From Sutcliffiella tianshenii (GTDB taxonomy: Bacteria > Bacillota > Bacilli > Bacillales > Bacillaceae_I), in contig NZ_JAFBED010000008.1 in NCBI RefSeq assembly GCF_016908565.1, positions 1 through 64,000 on the forward strand: 64,000 bases of DNA, written 5' to 3'. Of the stretch, positions 25,574 through 33,370 are shown piece after piece. The number at the start of each line of letters is the position of its first letter. The first letter of the stretch is position 1. The notes below the pieces were generated by a model. It saw only the letters and a program-made list of their open reading frames with translations, was not told the DNA's origin and made no database searches. Position numbers and translations under genes: made by a program.

Positions 25574-25660
25574 AGGCATCCCCCCATAAGATTATTACTA
25601 CAATATATGAGGGGAAGGAAGGTTTCATGTACCGGGAAGCAATATTAACAGATAATGCCT

Positions 25661-27355
25661 TTACATTTCGTCTGGTGCACTCATTCCCAATAAAGATAAA
25701 CTCTCCTGGATGACGAGTGTTGTAGCATATACTAACGAAAGTCGGGCCACTTTTTCCTCATCTTCTGTGAGGAACTTTTCATGCCCGTACCAACTATTGA
25801 AGCTTTGACACACATCAACAATGTACTTGGCGACGATGGATGGATCGAATCCGGCGCAAGCCTTCTCAATGGTTTCAGGGAATGCATATAGCAGTTTCGA
25901 AAGATTCCAGGAATAGTCATCTTTAAGTCCCGAATAGGTTATATCCCCATCATTTACCCAGGATGCTTTTCTTAAAATAGAGCTAGCCCGGGCATGGGTG
26001 TATTGGACATAGGGGCCGGTTTCACCTTCAAATTTGAGCATATCTCCCAAAGAAAATTCAATGGAGTTCAAACGGTAGTTTTTTAGATCGTGAAAAATGA
26101 TGGCACCGACTCCGACTTGTTTGGCAACTTCCTGCTTATTCGGTAGCTGTGGATTTTTGGCTGCAATATTTCTCTCAGCAAGTTCGATGGCCTCCTGGAT
26201 CACTTTTTCAAGGAGAATCACTTTACCTTTTCTGGTGGACATTTTTTTGCCATCCTTCAATAAGAGGCCAAATGGTATATGATGCATATCCTTGGCCCAA
26301 CTCTCTCCCATTTTTGCTACAACGGCTTTTACCTGTTGAAAATGGATTGTCTGCTCCTGTCCGACGACATATAGTGCTTTAGCAAACTTATACTCGGCCT
26401 TTCGATAAAAAGCGGCTGCAAGATCCCGTGTGGCATATAGGGTCGCACCATCCGACTTTTTAATCAGGCAGGGAGGAAGGGACAGGCTTTCATCAAGCAC
26501 CACCACTTCAGCTCCGTCCGAATGGGTTAATAGCTCCAGCTCTTTCAGGCGTTCAATGATTGCATCCATCTTATCATTGTAGAAGGCTTCCCCGTTATAG
26601 GAATCAAATCTAATCCCTAGAAGGTCATAGATTCGCTGAAATTCATGGAGGGATTCCTCTCGAAACCATTTCCACAAGGATCGTGCATCCTCGTTCCCGT
26701 CCTCCAATCTTTTAAACCATAGACGTCCTTCGTCATCGAGTGCTGGATTGTCTGCAGCCTCTTGATGGAACTTCACATATAACTTCAGTAATTCAGGTAT
26801 CGGATTTTCCCGGACTGATTCTGCCGACCCCCATTTCAAATAGGCAACAATCAATTTTCCGAACTGTGTGCCCCAGTCACCAAGGTAATTGATGCGGACT
26901 GTTTGATAGCCGCACTTTTCCAGGATGTTTGCTATGGATGTACCTATGACGGTGGAGCGAAGATGACCCATGGAAAAGGGTTTTGCGATATTAGGGGAGG
27001 AAAGATCAAGCACCACGTTTTCACCCTTGCCGATGTTAAGGTTTCCATAGTCCTTCCCCATTGCTAATATATTGGATATAATTTCCTTCTGCACTTTTTC
27101 TTTTTGTAAAAAGAAATTGACATACGGCCCAACGGCTTCCGTTTTCATGACCCAAGGATCTTGGATCTTCCCGGCAAGAGAGGATGCTATTGCTTGAGGA
27201 GCCTGCTTTCTGATTTTTGCAAGATCGAATACCGGAAAGGCGAAATCCCCGTGATTAGCGTACTTCGGTTTCTCGATTCTAATGCTTATCTGCTCAATGT
27301 TCAGTTCCGGAACGGCTTGCTGGATGGATGAGGCGATGATGTGAATGATATTCAT
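25661..27355 (-). CDS. argS: Arginyl-tRNA synthetase
   Basis: A 564-residue class I synthetase charging tRNA-Arg. The N-terminal Arg-S domain (about 1-105) is followed by the HIGH-type motif SSPNIAKPFSMGHLRS, the KMSKS-equivalent KKMSTRKG and the anticodon-binding DALR domain (about 445-564) beginning near GPYVQYTHARASSILR. The start has AAAGGAG upstream. It is transcribed behind an arginine T-box leader, which suggests control by uncharged tRNA-Arg. Bacillus often carry another argS next to other genes, so this may be a second, regulated copy (inference). Confidence 0.97.
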   Translation of the reverse strand: MNIIHIIASSIQQAVPELNIEQISIRIEKPKYANHGDFAFPVFDLAKIRKQAPQAIASSLAGKIQDPWVMKTEAVGPYVNFFLQKEKVQKEIISNILAMGKDYGNLNIGKGENVVLDLSSPNIAKPFSMGHLRSTVIGTSIANILEKCGYQTVRINYLGDWGTQFGKLIVAYLKWGSAESVRENPIPELLKLYVKFHQEAADNPALDDEGRLWFKRLEDGNEDARSLWKWFREESLHEFQRIYDLLGIRFDSYNGEAFYNDKMDAIIERLKELELLTHSDGAEVVVLDESLSLPPCLIKKSDGATLYATRDLAAAFYRKAEYKFAKALYVVGQEQTIHFQQVKAVVAKMGESWAKDMHHIPFGLLLKDGKKMSTRKGKVILLEKVIQEAIELAERNIAAKNPQLPNKQEVAKQVGVGAIIFHDLKNYRLNSIEFSLGDMLKFEGETGPYVQYTHARASSILRKASWVNDGDITYSGLKDDYSWNLSKLLYAFPETIEKACAGFDPSIVAKYIVDVCQSFNSWYGHEKFLTEDEEKVARLSLVYATTLVIQESLSLLGMSAPDEM

Positions 27356-27381
27356 GTTTAAACACTCCTTTATTGAGAAAT

Positions 27382-27616
27382 AAAAAAAGCCCGTCTCTCC
27401 AATTTAATGAAGAGACGGGCTTGTAATCCCGCGGTACCACTCTAATTGCTTTTTCATACGAAAAAAGCCGCTTTAATCCTCTAAAGGGGATAAATCTGCT
27501 CCATTTCCAAAGTGCGCTTCCCTTATCACATCGCATTAGGCTTCCACCATCCCTAACTCGCTACAGGCCCGCAAATAAGCTACTCTCTTTTTCATCAATG
27601 GCTTATTATGAATATT
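27382..27616 (-). promoter_or_regulatory. Arginine T-box leader with terminator
   Basis: The minus-strand leader carries the canonical T-box AGAGTGGTACCGCGG (27443-27429) and a terminator whose 10-base arms GCCCGTCTCT/AGAGACGGGC are followed by seven T (27420-27382). The Stem I specifier segment reads GAAG-CGC-ACTTTGG; CGC (27516-27514), an Arg codon, is in the position of the specifier triplet, matching argS downstream. AGAGAGTA near the start fits the GA motif of Stem I. Confidence 0.94.
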
Positions 27617-27622
27617 ACATTT

Positions 27623-27650
27623 ATTATAGAGCTTTTTTTAAAAGTTACAA
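27623..27650 (-). promoter_or_regulatory. Promoter of the argS T-box transcript
   Basis: On the minus strand TTGTAA (27650-27645) and a perfect TATAAT (27628-27623) are separated by 16 bases, placing the start of transcription near 27616, just ahead of the T-box structure. Confidence 0.75.
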
Positions 27651-27656
27651 TATGTA

Positions 27657-27848
27657 TTATCGTTTAAGATTGGTTTTACTTGAAAGTTGACCAGTTGATA
27701 GATCAATCGTTGGAGGAACAAAGATGTTCATCATTTCATCCAGCTCTTGGCTAAGTTTTATGGTTTCATTAGAGGTTAAACCTGTTTTTTTAGCAGTTTG
27801 CATCATCTGGTTACGCTTCTTTTCTACTGCAAGTTGTATAAGCTTCAT
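27657..27848 (-). CDS. Spo0E-like aspartyl-phosphate phosphatase
   Basis: A 63-residue helical protein with the SQELD signature (TIKLSQELDEMMNIF) of the Spo0E family, which removes phosphate from Spo0A~P and so delays sporulation. A basic first helix (IQLAVEKKRNQMMQTAKKTG) completes the two-helix hairpin. ATG 27848 has GAGGGAG eight bases upstream; a GTG three codons earlier overlaps that site. The gene is just upstream of the argS promoter on the same strand. Confidence 0.88.
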   Translation of the reverse strand: MKLIQLAVEKKRNQMMQTAKKTGLTSNETIKLSQELDEMMNIFVPPTIDLSTGQLSSKTNLKR

Positions 27849-28144
27849 TTTGTTCACTCCCTCTAACGATATATCCCATTATAAAACAATTTAAACTGTA
27901 AGAAAATAGGTTTTGTGTAAAAAGGAGGTATTATCGTAAAAAACTTCGTATAACGAAAAGAAGTATTCATCATCAATCTTTTTAAAGAGTGGATTTTGCT
28001 CGAAAAAGGTATATTTATCACTGCTTTTGTCGAGAGGCAGGGTTTGGGGAATGAAAAGGAGAAAATGATTTAAAAAGCTATGAAAAGAATAATGGAATAG
28101 TGAGTTTTTGTTGCAAATATATTGAGGCTAAGGGGGATTGAGCG

Positions 28145-28462
28145 ATGAAAACGGTAAGTGATAGTTTGGAAAAAATGAATATGTACGCCAATGAAATGGT
28201 CAGGCAATTGGTGAAAAACGAGGCACAACCGCAACAGGAGCAGCTCAAGAAAGCGCTCGAAAATGTCCTTCGTGCGATGGTGGACATGACCAATATTCAA
28301 TCGGGACGAGAGAAGGATTCCCAAGCTACGCTTCAGACTACTTTAACGAGGATGAGAATTGCGCATAATTGCTTATACCCGTATGCAAGCAGCCGATTAC
28401 AAAGAAATATGCAACTATCAAAACCATTAGAAGAAAAAGAAATCAGTACTCCAACCAAATAA
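28145..28462 (+). CDS. Helical soluble protein of unknown function
   Basis: A 105-residue, Gln/Lys/Met-rich protein predicted as helices throughout (SLEKMNMYANEMVRQLVKN, LKKALENVLRAMVDMTNIQ). It has no membrane segment. GGGGGATTGAG lies before the ATG. A terminator follows. The 27849-28144 interval holds only its promoter region; I see no other gene there. Family not recognised. Confidence 0.6.
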   Translation: MKTVSDSLEKMNMYANEMVRQLVKNEAQPQQEQLKKALENVLRAMVDMTNIQSGREKDSQATLQTTLTRMRIAHNCLYPYASSRLQRNMQLSKPLEEKEISTPTK

Positions 28463-28469
28463 GTATCTT

Positions 28470-28507
28470 GGACCATATGCTTAATGCATGTGGTCTTCTC
28501 TTTATTT
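28470..28507 (+). terminator. Probable terminator
   Basis: GACCATATGC pairs with GCATGTGGTC (one G-U pair) around five bases, followed by a pyrimidine-rich tail. It lies in the convergent gap and touches the hydrolase stop. Confidence 0.6.
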
Positions 28508-29284
28508 GGGAATGATATTGACTTTTATGAAAGAATGTATAACAGCATTGAACTCGTCTGGGAATTTGGTAGGTACCTGGTGTTTGGCTTTTCCGATATA
28601 GGTGACTTGTGTATCGGGATGGAGGGCTTTGAATTCATTTTGATAGTGGTGTACATAATAATCTCTTTGCCCATACACAAGCAGTATCGGTACTTTAATC
28701 TGTGCAAGTCTTTCTGTACAGTCGTATCTCACTCCCTCGAGATACATTTGTTGAAGAATATGTGCATCCGTTTTATTGATATAAGCTTCGAGTTGTTTTC
28801 CATATTCCCTTGAATAGGCGTGTGCATGTCCGATGACCTTTGCTAGGATGGGAATGGCATTAAACTTTGCTGCCAGGATGCCAAGGAGGAACTCCCCGAA
28901 TAAAAGGTATGAGTTTACTTTTGAAAAAGCCCCGACAAGAATGAGGCCCTGAACAAGGCGGGGGTAGGTGACGGCGAATTCCATGGCAATGGATCCCCCA
29001 TTTGAATAACCGATCAATACCAATTTATTCAAGCCCAATTGTTTGCAAATATCATATATATCTTGAGCTAGTACCGGGAATTGTATTTTCTTTTGGTTAC
29101 TGCCGCTTTTACCATTTCCCCTCAAGTCAAGGAGTAGTAATCGATAATGCTTGGCCAATGGAAGTTGCCGCATGAATGTGATGTGCCCCATTCCAGGAGG
29201 GTGAATAAAGATCAGTGTGACGGGCCCACTTCCAATAAGCCTGTAGTAGATATCGACATTATCCCTAGTTGTAGCATATGGCAA
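28502..29284 (-). CDS. Alpha/beta hydrolase
   Basis: A 260-residue alpha/beta-hydrolase fold enzyme without a signal peptide. The nucleophile elbow is LIGYSNGGSIAM (Ser in GxSxG), the acid is in LVYGQRDYYVH, the catalytic His in GKAKHQVPT, and IHPPGMGH near residue 28 forms the oxyanion hole. The cap region (about 130-190) is helical. Substrate unknown; esterase or carboxylesterase activity is the usual guess. It follows the TM2-like gene by 21 bases on the same strand and probably shares its transcript. Confidence 0.85.
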   Translation of the reverse strand: MPYATTRDNVDIYYRLIGSGPVTLIFIHPPGMGHITFMRQLPLAKHYRLLLLDLRGNGKSGSNQKKIQFPVLAQDIYDICKQLGLNKLVLIGYSNGGSIAMEFAVTYPRLVQGLILVGAFSKVNSYLLFGEFLLGILAAKFNAIPILAKVIGHAHAYSREYGKQLEAYINKTDAHILQQMYLEGVRYDCTERLAQIKVPILLVYGQRDYYVHHYQNEFKALHPDTQVTYIGKAKHQVPTKFPDEFNAVIHSFIKVNIIPK

Positions 29285-29305
29285 GAATACTCGCTCCCTT
29301 CCTTT

Positions 29306-29764
29306 TTATTCGGAATAGTAATGCAAAAGGACTTCGCGTACGATCAAGCCGAATGCAATCCCGGGTATGACAAATATCATCGGGAGCCAAACTGGTCCAA
29401 GAATTGTTCCATAGACTTTTACTTTAGCTGATAGCATAAGCCCTACAGTGACGAAGTAGGCACAGCTTACAAACGGCAGATAAGAAAAAGGTGCGCTGCC
29501 TCCCCCTGCATCCTTATACGCATCCCACATTGCAAAAAAGTACAAGCATGGATAGAACATCAACCAGAGATAATTTGCATCCTCGAACGCTCGATTGATT
29601 TCCCCATTGAAGCTATACATGATAATGGAGTTGAAATTGGCTTGTACATTAATGAGGACCTCCAAAATTATGAAGGTAATACCTTTGATATAACGCTTGT
29701 TCAATAATTGGCCAAATCCCGGTAACGCAATGCTCCAAAGCAGCCTTTCCAAAGACTTATTCAT
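29306..29764 (-). CDS. Single-unit TM2-like membrane protein
   Basis: A 152-residue protein with about four membrane segments. It starts with LLWSIALPGFGQLLNKRYIKG, the TM2-like motif also seen twice in the protein at 1991-2773, and later has FAMWDAYKDAGG, matching the WDSY motif there. No strong ribosome site is visible before the ATG. The shared P-G-F-G and W-D-x-Y signatures make these genes members of one family; function unknown. Confidence 0.7.
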   Translation of the reverse strand: MNKSLERLLWSIALPGFGQLLNKRYIKGITFIILEVLINVQANFNSIIMYSFNGEINRAFEDANYLWLMFYPCLYFFAMWDAYKDAGGGSAPFSYLPFVSCAYFVTVGLMLSAKVKVYGTILGPVWLPMIFVIPGIAFGLIVREVLLHYYSE

Positions 29765-29950
29765 CGGAAAAACTCATTCTATTGTTGTTCCCGAACAAAG
29801 CCATGGCACACTCAGGTGTCCGATGATGTAAAGCTATTCGGTTTTGGGAAAAAGCCAAGGATAACTTCATTGCCATTACTCCTCCAACACACATAATCTA
29901 CTCTTAGGCTAGCCTATAGTAGTGCAAATTATGTTCATTTATCCATACAA

Positions 29951-29982
29951 AATAAAAAACGCAGAGAGGATCTCTACGTTTT
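29951..29982 (-). terminator. Terminator of the YjcZ-like gene
   Basis: On the minus strand AAAACGTAGAGA pairs with TCTCTGCGTTTT around a short loop, followed by T-rich sequence. It lies 17 bases after the stop of the small gene at 29999. Confidence 0.75.
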
Positions 29983-29998
29983 ACTTCTTCATCCATTA

Positions 29999-30106
29999 TT
30001 AACAAAGGTAGGCTGCACCTATTATCACAAGAAGAATGAACAAAATGATGAAAAGGGTGAAACCAGTGCCATGATTATCGCATCTTCCGCCATCTGCTTT
30101 ACTCAT
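29999..30106 (-). CDS. YjcZ-family sporulation peptide
   Basis: A 35-residue protein: a polar Gly/Asp/His head (MSKADGGRCDNHGTG) followed by one hydrophobic helix GFTLFIILFILLVIIGAAYL. The GF-x-L-I/F-x-x-LFILL-x-I-x-G-A pattern is that of YjcZ/YjcM-type small sporulation proteins, often expressed late in the mother cell. AAAGGAGA lies eight bases before the ATG. It stands alone with its own terminator. Confidence 0.85.
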   Translation of the reverse strand: MSKADGGRCDNHGTGFTLFIILFILLVIIGAAYLC

Positions 30107-30279
30107 TAAACGTATCTCCTTTCAAGCTAAGATACGATACTTTATGTTACAAACACCCATGATGTATGGGCGTTTGCCCTATTGTTAGGAACTCTTTTCT
30201 GAGTTTGTAATAGGACATAACCCATAAAACATAAAAGTAAATAGCGATATTTTATTGCCAGTGCAAGGGAGGGAATGCA

Positions 30280-31176
30280 TTGATAAAAAGAATAAACAAA
30301 TTGCAGATCGAATTGCCGATGCCCAAAAGCCCGGATCCGAATGGAGCGGCAGCGGTACAGGAATTGCTTGGCGGAAAATTTGGCGAGATGTCCACCTTGA
30401 ATAACTACATGTTTCAATCTTTCAATTTTCGTAACAAGAAAAAGCTGAAACCCTTTTATGATCTGGTTGCAAGCATTACAGCCGAGGAATTTGGACATGT
30501 AGAACTTGTGACAAATACAATAAACTTAATGTTGAAGGGTGTAACGTATCCAGCGAATCCAAATGCAGCACCTTTGCGTAATACGAAAGACCTTCGTAAC
30601 ACCCACCACTATATCGTCAATGCACAAACAGGAATGCCGGCTGATTCCATGGGGCGGGCGTGGACAGGGGATAATGTTTTTAACAGCGGTAATCTCGTTC
30701 TAGACTTGCTGCATAATTTCTTTCTGGAGTGTGGGGCGAGAACCCATAAGATGCGGGTGTATGAGATGACAGATAACCCGGTTGCACGAGAGATGATCGG
30801 GTATCTACTTGTAAGAGGGGGCGTTCATGTCGTTGCCTATGCAAAAGCATTGGAAATCGCCACAGGTGTGGACATTACGAAAATGGTTCCCGTTCCATCT
30901 TTGGAAAACAGGGCATTCGAAACGACAAGGAAATTTGAGGCAGAAGGAGTACATCGAAAGTTGTACACCTTTAGCGAGAATGACTACAAGGATGTCGCTC
31001 TCATATGGAAAGGAAGCCATCCGGAGGACGGTGGAAAGCTTGAAGTAATACAAGGCACCCCGGAAGGAGGCCCAATCCCCGATTTGGAAGATCTTCCGGA
31101 GGAGTTTGCGCCTGGTATATCACCGGATGATTTTATGGAAATTGCTAAAAGGCTGCAGCGTTCTGCTGGAATATAA
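30280..31176 (+). CDS. Manganese catalase
   Basis: A 298-residue non-heme dimanganese catalase (2 H2O2 to 2 H2O and O2). The ferritin-like bundle shows the metal ligands in VQELLGGKFGEMSTL, ITAEEFGHVE, FFLECGARTHKMR and GGVHVVAYAKAL. The C-terminal part (GPIPDLEDLPEEFAPG) matches coat-associated spore catalases such as YjqC/CotJC relatives. It starts at TTG with AAGGGAGGG upstream. A single-gene unit closed by a terminator. Confidence 0.95.
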   Translation: MIKRINKLQIELPMPKSPDPNGAAAVQELLGGKFGEMSTLNNYMFQSFNFRNKKKLKPFYDLVASITAEEFGHVELVTNTINLMLKGVTYPANPNAAPLRNTKDLRNTHHYIVNAQTGMPADSMGRAWTGDNVFNSGNLVLDLLHNFFLECGARTHKMRVYEMTDNPVAREMIGYLLVRGGVHVVAYAKALEIATGVDITKMVPVPSLENRAFETTRKFEAEGVHRKLYTFSENDYKDVALIWKGSHPEDGGKLEVIQGTPEGGPIPDLEDLPEEFAPGISPDDFMEIAKRLQRSAGI

Positions 31177-31191
31177 GTTTGTAACTCCTAG

Positions 31192-31215
31192 GTGAAATCC
31201 TGGGAGTTTTTTTAT
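31192..31215 (+). terminator. Terminator of the catalase gene
   Basis: ACTCCTAGG pairs with CCTGGGAGT around a short loop, followed by seven T. Confidence 0.85.
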
Positions 31216-31328
31216 ATACAAATAATGGAATCAGAGGAAAATAAATTAGCGTTATTTGTTGGAAAATTCGTGCTAAGATAATTTTGTATTGATTAACAAA
31301 TTGTGAGAATAGAGGAGAATTGTACATC

Positions 31329-32144
31329 ATGAAAAAGAAAATCATGGCAGGCGCCCTTGTAACCACATTCCTGTTTTCCGGACAAGCCTTTGCTGCTGAA
31401 TATACTGTCAAATCAGGAGATTCATTATCTGTGATAGCAAAAAGACACGAGACTAGCTTGAACGGATTACTCAATTTAAATCCAACGATAAAAGATCCAA
31501 ACCGTATTTATGTTGGTCAAAAAATCACTGTGCCAGACGGCTCTCCGCCGGCAAGCACCCCGAGCCAGCCGGCACCGGTTACGACGACTACATACACAAT
31601 CAAAAGTGGAGATTCATTATCCATAGTGGCACAACGTCATAATTTAACACTGCAAGCACTATTGAATGCCAATCCATCCATCAAGGATGCCAACCGCATA
31701 TATGTAGGACAGGTCATCACTATACCGGGAACAGGGCAAGCGGCCCCGGTTAACGGCGACACGGCTTGGCAGACGAAAGCAAGCGCCATCATTGAAAGTG
31801 GCAAGAAATATTTAGGTGCCGGCTATCTTTACGGTGCATCCACAACAAGAACGGATGCATTTGACTGTTCCTCCTTCACTTTAAGGGTATTCCAGGAAAA
31901 TGGGATCAACCTTCCAAGAACTTCATCCCAGCAAGCGAATGTAGGGAAGGAAATTCCGCTATCACAAGTGCGAAAAGGGGATCTTGTTTTCTTTGACACA
32001 GATGGAAATGGAACAATCAATCACGTTTCCATCGTTGTGGACCCAACCACCATTCTGCATTCTGCCACATCAACCGGGGTTGCCTATGCTACCATGAATA
32101 CCTATTGGAAGCCGAGAGCGGTGAAGGCAGTAAGAGTATTCTAA
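31329..32144 (+). CDS. Secreted LysM-NlpC/P60 cell-wall hydrolase
   Basis: A 271-residue exported peptidoglycan endopeptidase. A signal peptide ([21 protein letters not shown]) is followed by two LysM domains (about 24-67, [16 protein letters not shown]; about 85-130, [16 protein letters not shown]) joined by a Pro/Thr-rich linker, then an NlpC/P60 domain with Cys in [11 protein letters not shown] and His in GTINHVSIV. It resembles B. subtilis LytE/CwlS-type D,L-endopeptidases. ATG 31329 follows AGAGGAGA at ten bases. Single gene. Confidence 0.95.
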   Translation: MKKKIMAGALVTTFLFSGQAFAAEYTVKSGDSLSVIAKRHETSLNGLLNLNPTIKDPNRIYVGQKITVPDGSPPASTPSQPAPVTTTTYTIKSGDSLSIVAQRHNLTLQALLNANPSIKDANRIYVGQVITIPGTGQAAPVNGDTAWQTKASAIIESGKKYLGAGYLYGASTTRTDAFDCSSFTLRVFQENGINLPRTSSQQANVGKEIPLSQVRKGDLVFFDTDGNGTINHVSIVVDPTTILHSATSTGVAYATMNTYWKPRAVKAVRVF

Positions 32145-32351
32145 TTTACAAAAGATTTAAGGTTTGTTTATTTTGGGTTAATAAAAAGGAAGTATAGTAT
32201 GGTTATAAGGTTGTTCTTTAATCCCTTGCTGCAACAAGGATAGGCTGCACCTTTTCCATGTCGTGAAATACTCCCCTTTTCATAATAGAAACTAAGCAGC
32301 CACAACCAATAAAACATGAAGGCAACCTTACCCAAAAGCAGCCTTCAAAAA
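32145..32351 (+). other. Intergenic stretch, possible small RNA
   Basis: No protein gene is supported here. A TATAGTATGG sequence near 32196 could be a -10 region, and the interval ends in a strong terminator about 240 bases after the preceding stop. GGAAGGC-type complementary blocks (GAAGGCAACC and AGCAGCCTTC near 32319 and 32339) can fold. Either a long 3' untranslated region or a small RNA. Confidence 0.3.
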
Positions 32352-32388
32352 TGAGGAGATGTGTGTTTGAACACATCTCCTTTTGCAT
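32352..32388 (+). terminator. Strong terminator
   Basis: GGAGATGTGT pairs perfectly with ACACATCTCC around six bases and is followed by TTTTGC. Confidence 0.75.
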
Positions 32389-32554
32389 GGGTATTTTCCC
32401 TCCGCCACAAGTCGTAGATTCCATCCTTATATAGTGGGAGGAATTAATGGTTGAAAGAAGGAGTGTAAACCATCCTGCAGTACGTATTTATAAAATCCTG
32501 ATCATTCTATAATTTGGTTATAACAAATCAAAGGGATGATGGAGGATGAAAACA

Positions 32555-32671
32555 ATGCTGTCACTCATTTTCGGTAGTAAAAAGAACCAGGACTATCCAA
32601 GCAAGCATGCTTCAATAGATGAGAAAAGAAGAGAAATTTTCGCCAAATTTTTTTACCTGAACAAGTTTTGA
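32555..32671 (+). CDS. Putative 38-residue basic small protein
   Basis: MLSLIFGSKKNQDYPSKHAS followed by a charged helix ending FAKFFYLNKF. GGAGG lies nine bases before this ATG (an in-frame ATG three codons earlier touches the ribosome site), and a strong terminator begins 13 bases after the stop. The gene-like signals around it are good, but I do not recognise the product. Confidence 0.5.
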   Translation: MLSLIFGSKKNQDYPSKHASIDEKRREIFAKFFYLNKF

Positions 32672-32683
32672 TTAGAAAAAATG

Positions 32684-32714
32684 AAGAAGCCGCAGGCCAT
32701 GCGGCTTCTTTTTG
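32684..32714 (+). terminator. Rho-independent terminator
   Basis: AGAAGCCGC pairs with GCGGCTTCT around AGGCCAT, with a T run. Confidence 0.88.
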
Positions 32715-32809
32715 TATAATGGAAGTAGAAATTTTTTAATTTATTGAGATTTTCTTTTGACTACACCCGTTATACATAATGAAAGTCGATATCAAAGCGA
32801 GGTTAGAGG

Positions 32810-33370
32810 ATGAAGGACGATTCCTATTATATAAAAGAAGTGCTCCGAGGTGATAAGCAGGCCTATACTTTTCTTATCAACCGCTACAGCAATAAGCTTT
32901 ACGCAGTCATTTTAAGGATGGTCAAAAATCATGAGGATGCAAAAGACCTGGTCCAGGAATGTTTGATCAAGGCCTATTCACAGCTTGAGAAATATGAAAG
33001 CACAGGGAGCTTTGCAAGCTGGCTATACCGTTTATCCATCAATCATTGCATGGACCAGTTCAGGAAGAAGAGGTTTCAGCTAGTGGAGCTGCAGGAGGAA
33101 AGTAATCAAATAAATTCGGCATCTACACCTGAAAGCAAATATTTGCAAAAAGAGAAGTACGAACACTTGGAGAAGCTGTTGGAGTTGTTACCACAAGAAG
33201 ACAGAATGATACTCCTCCTGAAATATACAAGAGATTTGAGCTACGAGGAAATAAGTGAACTAGTGGGGCAGCCCATCAGTACTGTAAGGAACAAAATTCA
33301 CAGGGCAAAGAAAAAAATGAGAAAACAAATTATGGAGGAGAAAGGAGGATATTTCCATGAAATGCTTTGA
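32810..33370 (+). CDS. ECF-type RNA polymerase sigma factor
   Basis: A 186-residue extracytoplasmic-function sigma factor. Region 2 (about 10-85) has FLINRYSNKLYAVILRM, AKDLVQECLIKAY and SFASWLYRLSINHCMDQFRKK; region 4 (about 125-175) has LPQEDRMILLLKYTRDLSYEEI and a helix-turn-helix with STVRNKIHRAKKKMRK. GAGG lies seven bases before the ATG. The stop overlaps the next gene by 14 bases; that gene encodes its transmembrane anti-sigma partner. Confidence 0.95.
   Translation: MKDDSYYIKEVLRGDKQAYTFLINRYSNKLYAVILRMVKNHEDAKDLVQECLIKAYSQLEKYESTGSFASWLYRLSINHCMDQFRKKRFQLVELQEESNQINSASTPESKYLQKEKYEHLEKLLELLPQEDRMILLLKYTRDLSYEEISELVGQPISTVRNKIHRAKKKMRKQIMEEKGGYFHEML

Noticed and set aside
27294-27536. 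80-codon minus-strand frame at the argS start
   Set aside because: It lies inside the T-box leader, which explains the sequence fully.
28502-28813. 109-codon plus-strand frame at 28484-28813
   Set aside because: It is antisense to the alpha/beta hydrolase, whose catalytic motifs are clear.
32218-32424. 68-codon minus-strand frame
   Set aside because: It crosses a strong plus-strand terminator and lacks a ribosome site.
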